Assembly (NCBI GenBank): GCA_030597645.1
Contig: JAUVRN010000067.1
Coordinates: forward strand, 1 to 8,415
Direction: 5' to 3'
DNA length: 8,415 nucleotides
Source: Candidatus Zixiibacteriota bacterium
Lineage (GTDB): Bacteria > Zixibacteria > MSB-5A5 > JAUVRN01
The notes under the pieces were generated by a model. It did no database searches. It worked only from the letters and a program-made list of their open reading frames with translations, and had not been told where the DNA came from. The position numbers were made by a program, and so were the translations under genes. Shown here one piece after another: positions 1-5,828 of the stretch; position 1 is the first letter of the stretch; the number at the start of each line of letters is the position of its first letter.

Positions 1-966
1 CGCGAAGATATTCAGGAGCGTATCGAGGAGTTTTGGCAGGAAGCGGATGCACGCGCCGCACAGTACCGGGCACCGCGACCGCCGTCCGAGGCTGATATTG
101 GTCTGGTTGAAGCGGCCGCACTGCGGCACGTCGACAGTGTGTTGAAGCTGACTGATCCCGGCCCGACGATCTGGCGCTCCGACCTGTGGCAGCTTCTTCG
201 TCGCACATCACGTGACCTCAATTCACCTGACCAAAAGGTACGAACCTCGCTGCTGCGACTTGCGGCAGCGCGCCTGGATCGCTGGCCTGACGAGCCGTAC
301 CGACGGGTACGCACACACAGCGCCGTACAGCTATTACAGTTGGCGCTGGATCGCGTCGACACTCCGGATCTGAGCACGCGCCGTACGGACCTGCGACGCG
401 AGGTACATGATTGGCCGGCAGACCACGCCGATACACTCACCGCCGAGGAACAGGCCCTGTGGCGCCGACTCACCGATGACGAAGGTCAAGAGCCGCAGGT
501 GAACTACCCGATGATCACCGGCAGCCAACACGACGACACGCTGTGCATACTGCCTCACACGCACCACGATCCCGCCCCATTGTGTTTGTACCTGACCGAT
601 GTACTTTCCTGGCTGGAGACGCTGTTGGCACCGATCCAACCCGCCCCGGCAGATATCGAAAACGCAGGCGCCCTGGCCGAACAGGCCTGGGCCCGACTCT
701 GGTCAGAAGATGCACAGGCCTTCAGGGACAAACCGCTCGACTCGACACCTGTGCGTGAGATCGAGGTCTATCCCCGCGCCCAGCTTGGCCGCATGGCACG
801 CATCTGCTGGCAGCTTGGACGCCATACGGGCAACGACATCTGGCATCAGCGGGGGGATTCGTGCCTGAGCGCCTTTGCACCGTACGCGGAGGACGCCGGT
901 ATCGCGGCCTGTTATTACGCCCTCGCCCTTCTGGAAGCTCCCTGGCGGAAGAATCCGGCGGACTGA
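1..966 (+). CDS. Partial helical protein, possibly a diverged YyaL/DUF255-type C-terminal toroid domain
   Basis: The frame is open from the first base to a TGA at 964-966, giving 321 residues of a protein whose start lies upstream. I do not recognise it securely. The product is almost all helical and rich in Arg, Leu, Ala and Asp, with no signal peptide or membrane segment in the visible part. The last third has a stretch beginning AFRDKPLD, then a helix with LGRMARICWQLGRHTGN, then FAPYAEDAG followed by AACYYALALLEA. This order resembles the C-terminal alpha/alpha toroid of YyaL/SPATA20 (DUF255) proteins, where an 'FxDxPxD' turn precedes repeats with 'L..L...TGD'. The family's GGFG and HFEK-type motifs are not visible, so a homologue would be strongly diverged, and an N-terminal thioredoxin-like domain would lie outside the window. 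It is separated by 89 bases from the next gene and probably lies in a different transcription unit. The reading frame is certain; the family assignment is an inference. Confidence 0.8.
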   Translation, partial: REDIQERIEEFWQEADARAAQYRAPRPPSEADIGLVEAAALRHVDSVLKLTDPGPTIWRSDLWQLLRRTSRDLNSPDQKVRTSLLRLAAARLDRWPDEPYRRVRTHSAVQLLQLALDRVDTPDLSTRRTDLRREVHDWPADHADTLTAEEQALWRRLTDDEGQEPQVNYPMITGSQHDDTLCILPHTHHDPAPLCLYLTDVLSWLETLLAPIQPAPADIENAGALAEQAWARLWSEDAQAFRDKPLDSTPVREIEVYPRAQLGRMARICWQLGRHTGNDIWHQRGDSCLSAFAPYAEDAGIAACYYALALLEAPWRKNPAD

Positions 967-997
967 TCCCAACTGAGGAACACCGGGCGCCCTCGAC

Positions 998-1020
998 TGT
1001 AAACCTTAAACAGGTTGACA
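998..1020. promoter_or_regulatory. Imperfect palindrome, possible operator over the -35 box
   Basis: The left arm TGTAAACCT (998-1006) and the right arm AGGTTGACA (1012-1020) flank a 5-base spacer and are complementary at 8 of 9 positions. The last six bases of the right arm form a consensus TTGACA. The dyad lies in the gap between two genes, just upstream of the DUF3179 gene, where a repressor or activator of the downstream operon could bind. The stem is AT-rich and lacks a T-tract, so a terminator for the upstream gene is less likely. The function is inferred. Confidence 0.35.
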
Positions 1021-1042
1021 TTTAGGGACTGAAAAGTAGCTT
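1015..1042 (+). promoter_or_regulatory. Candidate sigma-70-type promoter of the envelope operon
   Basis: TTGACA at 1015-1020 is a perfect -35 hexamer. A weak -10 candidate, TAGCTT, follows at 1037-1042 after a 16-base spacer and matches TATAAT at only three positions. Transcription would begin near 1049, leaving almost no leader before the ATG at 1056, which argues for caution. The location is sensible: it is the only gap of any size before the four tightly packed genes at 1056-5428. Confidence 0.25.
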
Positions 1043-1055
1043 TAGAGGCTTGAAT

Positions 1056-2114
1056 ATGAAGCGGAGTACAGCCATCCTCCTGGCGCTCCTCCTTTCCTCC
1101 CCCGCAGGCATAGCTGGCGAAAGGGTGGCCCAGCGCCTCGAAAACGGGATCCTGTTCCGGGTTGTGGATACGTCCGACATCCACCGTATGGAACAGCCGG
1201 GCTTCGTGTCGATGGCACTGGCGCAGGGGTACATGGGGGAATTTGAACCGGTAATCGGTGTCATGGAGAAGGATGAGGCCAGAGCCTACCCGGCCTGGTT
1301 GCTTGAGGGGTATTCCGTGATCAATGACCGACTTGCCGGACAGCCGATTGTCGTCACCTGGTCGCCGTTTTCCTTTTCCTCGACGGTGTGGGGGCGTGTC
1401 GTGGACGGGGACACGCTCGAATTCCTCGATTCCGGTGAGCTGTGGAAAGACGCGATGGTGATGGTCGATCGCCAGACCGGCTCACGCTGGTCCCACCTCG
1501 AGGGCCGAGCGCTCGACGGCGACATGAAGGGTACGCAGTTGGAGCCCGTCACGCACACGTACACGAGCTGGGGCAAATGGCGTTCCCTCTATCCCCGGAC
1601 CGTCTGCCTGACCAAGCTGGGGAGGGATATTTTCGAGTCCGACTTCAAGCGTTACTATGACCGCTGGAATCAGCTCGGCCCGGCCAATACGGCCAACCCC
1701 GATTCGCGCCTGGCCGGCAAAGAACTGATCTGTGGCTTCATGATCGGCGGTGCACCCGTGTGCGTGCCGTTGTATGCCCTGGTCGAACACAAACAGTTCA
1801 CCCTCGACGTGCGGGGCGTCCCGGCCGAAGTCGAATTCGACGTCCTGTCCGAGACCGCCGTCGTCTATTCGCGCGCCCTCGACGACGATTCACTCTCCCT
1901 GCTGCGCCTCGATTTCGGCAAGGGCGAAAGCTACCTCAAGGATCGGGAGTCGGGCACTACCTGGCTCACGTATTCCGGGCGCGGCGTCTCCGGACCGCGT
2001 GCGGATCGCTCGCTGCAACGGATCCCATCTACGTTGTGTTTCTGGTACGTCTGGGTTCAACACTATCCCAACACCCTGATCTGGGAAGTGCCGGGCGTTC
2101 AATCCAAACAATAG
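1056..2114 (+). CDS. Secreted DUF3179 domain protein lacking the usual Cys-x-x-Cys motif
   Basis: This encodes 352 residues. I chose ATG 1056 because AGAGG (1044-1048) sits 7 bases upstream; a TTG at 1050 is a weaker alternative. Residues 1-20 form a signal peptide (hydrophobic ILLALLLSS, cleavage near GIA/GE), so the protein is exported. The DUF3179 signature is clear: VIGV (67-70), ARAYP (75-79), IND (89-91), GQPIVVT (95-101), DGDTLEFLDSG (117-127), DRQTGSRW (138-145) and W..W....P.T near 172-182. A second family block follows at about 218-240 (RLAGKELICG), and the FWYVW....PNT element lies close to the C-terminus. Family members normally carry Cys-Pro-Leu-Cys directly after PVLVTY. Here that position reads TWSPFSFSS, with Ser103 and Ser106 replacing both cysteines without a gap. 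Cysteines remain elsewhere (184, 226, 236). The biochemical role of the family is unknown to me. It is the first gene of a probable four-gene operon. Confidence 0.93.
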   Translation: MKRSTAILLALLLSSPAGIAGERVAQRLENGILFRVVDTSDIHRMEQPGFVSMALAQGYMGEFEPVIGVMEKDEARAYPAWLLEGYSVINDRLAGQPIVVTWSPFSFSSTVWGRVVDGDTLEFLDSGELWKDAMVMVDRQTGSRWSHLEGRALDGDMKGTQLEPVTHTYTSWGKWRSLYPRTVCLTKLGRDIFESDFKRYYDRWNQLGPANTANPDSRLAGKELICGFMIGGAPVCVPLYALVEHKQFTLDVRGVPAEVEFDVLSETAVVYSRALDDDSLSLLRLDFGKGESYLKDRESGTTWLTYSGRGVSGPRADRSLQRIPSTLCFWYVWVQHYPNTLIWEVPGVQSKQ

Positions 2115-2123
2115 CCGCCGGTG

Positions 2124-3104
2124 ATGCCCAGGACGTCTCGTTCGTACGTTGGCACCGGCACACTGATCGTCGCGCTGGTCTTCGCCTGGAGCCCGGGCTA
2201 CGCAGCCAAGTATGCCGGCGAATTCATGCGGCTGGGACTCGGTGCCCGTCCGTGGGGCACCGGCGGGGCCTACGTCGCCACGGTTGCCGACGGCACGGCC
2301 GTCTACTGGAACCCCGGCAACCTGCCTCGGGTGACCGGCAAGGACATAATGCTGATGCACTCCGAGTCCTTCGGGGGTCTGCTCAACTATGATGCCGTGT
2401 CGTTCGCGCTGCCGTCTCTTCGAGCCAACTCGCCTCTGGCCGTGGGATTTGCTCTGTTCCGACTCGGCGGTGGTGACATCAGGTTGACGTCGCTGGCGAA
2501 CCCCAATCAACCCCCGTCCGACTCTAATCGCGTCTTCGCGGAACGTACGGCGGGGCACTCCGACTGGGCCTTCTATGCGGGCCTCGGCAAGTCTGTCGGC
2601 AGCAAGTTCGATCTGGGCGCATCGATCAAGATCATCTATCGTGACCTCGTGGACGTGTCCGCCACCGGCCTCGGACTCGACGTGGGTGCCACGTTCCGAC
2701 CGCACCGGTACTGGAGCGCCGCCCTCGTGGCCTACGACATCACCACGACCCTGCTCGCCTACGACAACGGGACCAAGGAATTTGTCAATCCACGCGTCGC
2801 CACGGGCATCGGATTTACGCCCGAGTGGGACAGGTTCGCGCTCGGCCTGCTGGTGGACGGCATCTTCGAATTCGAAGGCCGCCGCGAAGCGGCCCAGTTC
2901 TGGCTCGGGGAGATTTCCCTCGACGTCCGCTGGGGCGCCGAGCTGTGGTACAGAAAGCGGGTGGCTCTGCGCGGCGGCATGAATGCGGACAGTCCTACCC
3001 TGGGTGTAGGACTGCGTTTTGGACGGTTTTCCGTTGACGGAGCCTGGCGCGGCAACGACATACTGGATGATTCATACCGAATCAGCCTTTCACATACCTG
3101 GTAA
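2124..3104 (+). CDS. PorV/UPF0164-like outer-membrane beta-barrel protein
   Basis: This encodes 326 residues from ATG 2124; a GTG directly before it (2121) is an equally possible start, and neither has a good Shine-Dalgarno sequence. A signal peptide ends near residue 28 (GYAA/KYAG). It is followed by the family hallmark GEFMRLGLGARPWGTGGAYVA and, shortly after, VYWNPGNLP. This is the N-terminal signature of PorV/PorQ/UPF0164 proteins, relatives of FadL-type barrels. The rest alternates short amphipathic strands with turns containing Gly, Asp and Asn, as expected for a barrel. It ends in SLSHTW, with a terminal aromatic residue as in many outer-membrane barrels. PorV itself is a type IX secretion shuttle protein, but UPF0164 homologues also occur in organisms without that system, and no other type IX gene is in this window. 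It starts 9 bases after the DUF3179 gene and ends 6 bases before the isomerase gene. Confidence 0.88.
   Translation: MPRTSRSYVGTGTLIVALVFAWSPGYAAKYAGEFMRLGLGARPWGTGGAYVATVADGTAVYWNPGNLPRVTGKDIMLMHSESFGGLLNYDAVSFALPSLRANSPLAVGFALFRLGGGDIRLTSLANPNQPPSDSNRVFAERTAGHSDWAFYAGLGKSVGSKFDLGASIKIIYRDLVDVSATGLGLDVGATFRPHRYWSAALVAYDITTTLLAYDNGTKEFVNPRVATGIGFTPEWDRFALGLLVDGIFEFEGRREAAQFWLGEISLDVRWGAELWYRKRVALRGGMNADSPTLGVGLRFGRFSVDGAWRGNDILDDSYRISLSHTW
2990..3014. repeat. 9-bp perfect inverted repeat inside the barrel gene
   Basis: CAGTCCTAC (2990-2998) and GTAGGACTG (3006-3014) are perfect reverse complements around a 7-base spacer, which itself contains a nested CC/GG pairing. The repeat lies in codons near residues 289-297, about 90 bases before the stop. 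The encoded residues (SPTLGVGLR) suit a barrel hairpin, so coding constraint could explain it, but an mRNA hairpin at this place could affect processing or ribosome movement. Confidence 0.4.
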
Positions 3105-3110
3105 CGACCT

Positions 3111-4847
3111 ATGATGCGATTCCCGATCGGAGCAGCCGTCGCCGGCCTTGTCCTCCTGTTGGCCTCGGTGCCCGCGGCACAGGACGAGCCGACGACCACC
3201 GCCCAATTTCAGTCCCTGACCGAGAGCCCGCTGTTTTACATCGACGACACCGTGTTCACGGTCGGTCCGTTCGGTGACTGCCTGTCCCCCACCGGGCCGC
3301 GCCCCACCGGCCGGCACGCGCGGGACCTGGATACGCTGCAGCGCAGTCTGGAGGCGTTCATCGATGAGCGGGTTATCATACTCGACCTCGATTCCAATCG
3401 CGCCCTGGAGGATCCCTGGTCCCCGCGGCGTGCGCGCTCCAGGCAGGCACAGGCTGCGGGCGCCGTCATTCACCGGATCGCCATCGCCCCCCGGATCGAC
3501 GTCACGGAAGAAGCCGTGGAGCAGTTCTACGCCGACACGGCGGATGCCATATTCAGAGCCCCTGTCAGCCGGGAAGTAAGTCACATTCTGATTCAGCTCG
3601 AGCCCAACGTACCGGGTGACCCTCCCCTCCCTCGCGAAGAGAGAGAAGCAACCGCCTGGGCGCGTGCCGATTCGCTCCGCCAGGCGATCGAAGCGGGCGC
3701 CTCGTTCAGCGCAATCGCCAGGACCCTGTCGGCCGACGCCGCCTCGGCAATAGTGGACGGCTACCTGGGCTGGCTCTATCCGGGCAATACGACCTTCTCC
3801 TTTGACAGCGCGGTATTCCAGGCAGAGATCGGCGAAGTGATCGGTCCGGTCGAGACCACGTACGGGTATCACCTCATCCTCGTACACGCCGACCGTCCGG
3901 AAACGACACTCGAACTGACGGACAGCCTGCGCACGCTGCTCCGGGCACATCTGGTGGGCCTGGAGGCCCGAAGGCTCGGGGAGACCTGGTCCGACTCCGC
4001 TATTCAGGCCGCGGACTGGGAGTTCAACGACGCCGCGATGGCCCACACCGCCGACATTGACGACGGCACGTGGCTGGTCAACATCAACGACCGGGATTCG
4101 CTCTGGTATCGTGGCTGGAAAGGCAGCTGGATTCTCTACAAGCGCAAACACAATATCGTCGGCGAGGGTTCACTGGAGGAGAAGCACGCTGCGCTCAGAG
4201 ACGTCGGGTTCCCGTTTCTCTATCTGCACACCGCCGAGGATCTCGGGTTGGGTGACGACCCGATCATCTACGGCGAGCGGCTGCAGCACATGCGCTCCGA
4301 GTGGAGTCGACTCGTACGCCAGGAGCTGTACGCGCTACAGGCGCCGCCCGACAGTGCCATCGAGCGCGTGAAGGCTGAGGCTGCCACAGTGAAGACGACC
4401 GATAAACCCCTGCACCTCCAGATCATTCGCGCGGGGGATACCGCGTCGATCTGGGGAGCTTACCGCGCACTCGTGGCGGGCACGGATGTCGAAACGGTAG
4501 TCCGGTGGTATCACGAGAACATGCTCGAGGCACGAACGGGCGCGTGGGACAGAGGCTGGATCGGACCCGACGACATACCCGGTCCCCTCTGGGGTCCGGC
4601 GTGGATCCTGACCGTGGGGCGGTACACCCGCCCGATCGAGTGTGAGTCGGCGTGGTACATCCTGCGGCTCGTGGAGCGAGACCGGCAGATCGACCCCCTC
4701 CAGGCCGAACAGCGTGGCCTGGAGGAATTGACTCGCGAGTATCGACGCCGGGGCTTGATCGCCTGGCGCAAGGAGATCCGGTCCGGTCACCGCATCAGGA
4801 CCGATCGCAGTACCTGGAATCGGGTTCAGCAGATCTGGCGTAAGTGA
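3111..4847 (+). CDS. Periplasmic SurA/PrsA-like parvulin peptidyl-prolyl isomerase with two tandem modules
   Basis: This encodes 578 residues from ATG 3111 (ATG 3114 is an alternative). Residues 1 to about 23 are a signal peptide without a lipobox cysteine, which suggests a soluble periplasmic protein. A helical SurA_N/PrsA-like region (about 60-150, ending in VTEEAVEQFYA) precedes a parvulin domain at about 153-264. That domain carries SHILIQ with His158, then DGYLGWL, IGEVIGPVETTYGYH with His254, and LILVHADRPE. A second module repeats this order: helical region about 318-430, then a parvulin-like fold at about 433-527 with LHLQII (His435), RGWIGPDDIP, LTVGRYTRPIE and SAWYILRLVERDRQ. A basic C-terminal helix ends the protein. 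The second copy has lost the GYH histidine. Such proteins fold or escort outer-membrane and secreted proteins; the adjacent upstream barrel is an obvious candidate client. Its TGA overlaps the next gene's GTG by 4 bases. Confidence 0.9.
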   Translation: MMRFPIGAAVAGLVLLLASVPAAQDEPTTTAQFQSLTESPLFYIDDTVFTVGPFGDCLSPTGPRPTGRHARDLDTLQRSLEAFIDERVIILDLDSNRALEDPWSPRRARSRQAQAAGAVIHRIAIAPRIDVTEEAVEQFYADTADAIFRAPVSREVSHILIQLEPNVPGDPPLPREEREATAWARADSLRQAIEAGASFSAIARTLSADAASAIVDGYLGWLYPGNTTFSFDSAVFQAEIGEVIGPVETTYGYHLILVHADRPETTLELTDSLRTLLRAHLVGLEARRLGETWSDSAIQAADWEFNDAAMAHTADIDDGTWLVNINDRDSLWYRGWKGSWILYKRKHNIVGEGSLEEKHAALRDVGFPFLYLHTAEDLGLGDDPIIYGERLQHMRSEWSRLVRQELYALQAPPDSAIERVKAEAATVKTTDKPLHLQIIRAGDTASIWGAYRALVAGTDVETVVRWYHENMLEARTGAWDRGWIGPDDIPGPLWGPAWILTVGRYTRPIECESAWYILRLVERDRQIDPLQAEQRGLEELTREYRRRGLIAWRKEIRSGHRIRTDRSTWNRVQQIWRK

Positions 4848-5428
4848 GCAATCACAAGGATATCGGCTTTTTTCGCGAGCTGGGTCGAAAGGCCATTCAT
4901 CTGGGCGCGCTCGGCATGCCCCTCGGGCTCTGGTTCGTCCCGCGCGGTATCGCACGACCGATCCTCCTGATCTGCTTTCTGATTGCCGCCGCCATCGATT
5001 TTTCGCGCTGGGGCCAGGGTGCCGTTGCAAGTGCACTGCGGCGGATCTTTGGCCGAGTACTGCGCCCCCACGAAACGAATCGGTTCTCAGGCGGCACCTA
5101 CATCCTGGCGTCGGGCGTTCTCTGTGCCTCGCTGTTCAACCGGCCCGTGGCCGTGGCCGCACTCATCTGTATCATCCTCGGAGACACGGCGGCGGTTTTC
5201 GTCGGCCGCTACCTGGGCCGCCTTCACTTCGGCCACAAGACGCTGGAGGGAAGTCTCGGATTCTTCGCAGCGGCGCTACTCGGAATCCTCTGGATTCCCG
5301 GGATACCCATGCATGTCAAAGTCGCAGGGGCGGTCGTGGGGGCGGTCGTTGAAGCTCTGCCTCTGCCGCTCGACGACAACCTCACAGTGCCTGTGGCCGT
5401 GGGTGCGACGATGACCGTGCTGATGTAG
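4844..5428 (+). CDS. Diacylglycerol/polyprenol/phytol kinase family membrane protein (SEC59/VTE5/DGK1-like)
   Basis: This encodes 194 residues from GTG 4844, inside a GTGA overlap with the preceding stop. No clear Shine-Dalgarno is present, so translation is probably coupled to the gene upstream. The protein has roughly five or six hydrophobic segments. It carries the conserved blocks of CTP-dependent lipid kinases: ELGRKAIHLG (12-21), RPHETNRFSGGTY (73-85), GDTAAVFVGRYLG (113-125) followed by KTLEGSLGFF (132-141), and EALPLPLDDNLTVP (170-183). Characterised relatives phosphorylate dolichol, phytol or diacylglycerol with CTP at the cytoplasmic membrane; the family is also related to CdsA. The bacterial substrate cannot be told from sequence and could be undecaprenol, another polyprenol or diacylglycerol. 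The length is typical for bacterial members. It is the last gene of the operon. Confidence 0.88.
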   Translation: MSNHKDIGFFRELGRKAIHLGALGMPLGLWFVPRGIARPILLICFLIAAAIDFSRWGQGAVASALRRIFGRVLRPHETNRFSGGTYILASGVLCASLFNRPVAVAALICIILGDTAAVFVGRYLGRLHFGHKTLEGSLGFFAAALLGILWIPGIPMHVKVAGAVVGAVVEALPLPLDDNLTVPVAVGATMTVLM

Positions 5429-5438
5429 GTTAATCGCG

Positions 5439-5463
5439 TAACTGATTGACAGGCTTTCAGTTA
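5439..5463. promoter_or_regulatory. Inverted repeat enclosing a TTGACA box, cold-shock gene upstream region
   Basis: TAACTGA (5439-5445) and TCAGTTA (5457-5463) are perfect 7-bp inverted arms around an 11-base spacer. The spacer begins with a consensus TTGACA at 5446-5451. There is no matching -10 hexamer 16-18 bases further on (the bases there are CACGGGC-like), so the box is probably not a working promoter by itself. The dyad begins 10 bases after the kinase gene stop and could be an operator, or a weak terminator of the plus-strand operon. A T-rich tract follows only about 20 bases later. Confidence 0.3.
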
Positions 5464-5484
5464 GGTCCACGGGCAAAAATATTT

Positions 5485-5513
5485 TACCTTTCTTTTTCTT
5501 GAATTCGTATAAT
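5485..5513 (+). promoter_or_regulatory. Candidate promoter of the cold-shock gene
   Basis: A perfect TATAAT -10 hexamer stands at 5508-5513. With 17-base spacing the -35 position (5485-5490) reads TACCTT; TTTACC at 5483-5488 gives 19-base spacing. Both -35 options are weak. The region from 5475 to 5513 is strikingly AT-rich and pyrimidine-rich in an otherwise GC-rich window. Transcription would start near 5520, leaving a leader of about 39 bases, short compared with the long cold-responsive leader of Escherichia coli cspA. Confidence 0.5.
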
Positions 5514-5545
5514 GAAATGCACATCCGGAACCCAAACCTTGGCCA

Positions 5546-5552
5546 GGGAGGA
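5546..5552 (+). promoter_or_regulatory. Strong ribosome binding site that fixes the cold-shock protein start
   Basis: GGGAGGA lies 6 bases before ATG 5559. It is by far the strongest Shine-Dalgarno sequence in the window and decides for ATG 5559 over an in-frame upstream start at 5499, which would add 20 residues not found in the family and would lie upstream of the predicted transcription start. Confidence 0.8.
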
Positions 5553-5558
5553 CACTGC

Positions 5559-5765
5559 ATGGCGCAAGGCACGGTGAAGTGGTTTAATGATTTTAAAGGG
5601 TATGGCTTCATTACCCCGGACACGTCAGAGGGAAATGTCTACGTACACTTTTCCGCGATCCAGGGTACAGGGTACCGAACGCTTAAGGAGGGGCAGACGG
5701 TCCTATTCAAGCTAGAGAAAGGAGACCTGGGCTTTACGGAGGCGCAAAACGTCCAGGTTGTTTGA
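5559..5765 (+). CDS. CspA-family cold-shock protein
   Basis: This encodes a 68-residue single cold-shock domain, the usual length for CspA/CspD-type proteins. The fold signature is complete: GTVKWFND (4-11), the RNP1 motif KGYGFI (13-18), the RNP2 motif VYVHFS (27-32), then [25 protein letters not shown]. The proteins bind single-stranded RNA and DNA in the cytoplasm and melt mRNA structure, often but not always after a temperature drop. RNP2 has Tyr where many members have Phe (VFVHFS), which keeps an aromatic binding residue. The coding sequence is visibly richer in A and T than its neighbours, fitting a highly expressed gene with its own codon choice. It is monocistronic, with its own promoter and a hairpin behind it. 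Confidence 0.97.
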   Translation: MAQGTVKWFNDFKGYGFITPDTSEGNVYVHFSAIQGTGYRTLKEGQTVLFKLEKGDLGFTEAQNVQVV

Positions 5766-5800
5766 TTCCGCGCCCCGCACTCATCACACTTGATGTCTTG

Positions 5801-5828
5801 CAGAGCCCCGGCGAATGTCGGGGCTCTG
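5801..5828. terminator. Hairpin between convergent genes, probable bidirectional terminator
   Basis: CAGAGCCCCG (5801-5810) pairs perfectly with CGGGGCTCTG (5819-5828) around an 8-base loop, a stable GC-rich 10-bp stem. It begins 36 bases after the cold-shock stop and ends directly beside the stop codon of the minus-strand deacetylase gene (5829-5831). Neither side has a proper T-tract (TCATTG follows on the plus strand), so it may act with Rho or as a 3'-end stabiliser rather than as a classical intrinsic terminator. Confidence 0.7.

Noticed and set aside
1362..1373. Possible selenocysteine in the DUF3179 motif
   Set aside because: Some DUF3179 proteins may carry Sec at the Cys motif, but the codons here are ordinary serine codons (TCG and TCC), with no in-frame TGA.
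1890..2705. 271-codon open frame on the minus strand
   Set aside because: It is antisense across the end of the DUF3179 gene and the start of the barrel gene, both supported by conserved motifs.
3090..4151. 353-codon open frame on the minus strand
   Set aside because: It lies antisense to the parvulin gene, whose conserved motifs prove the plus-strand frame. The minus product shows no family features.
5664..5676. Small inverted repeat GGTAC/GTACC in the cold-shock gene
   Set aside because: A 5-bp stem with a 3-base loop inside coding sequence is expected by chance and matches conserved codons.
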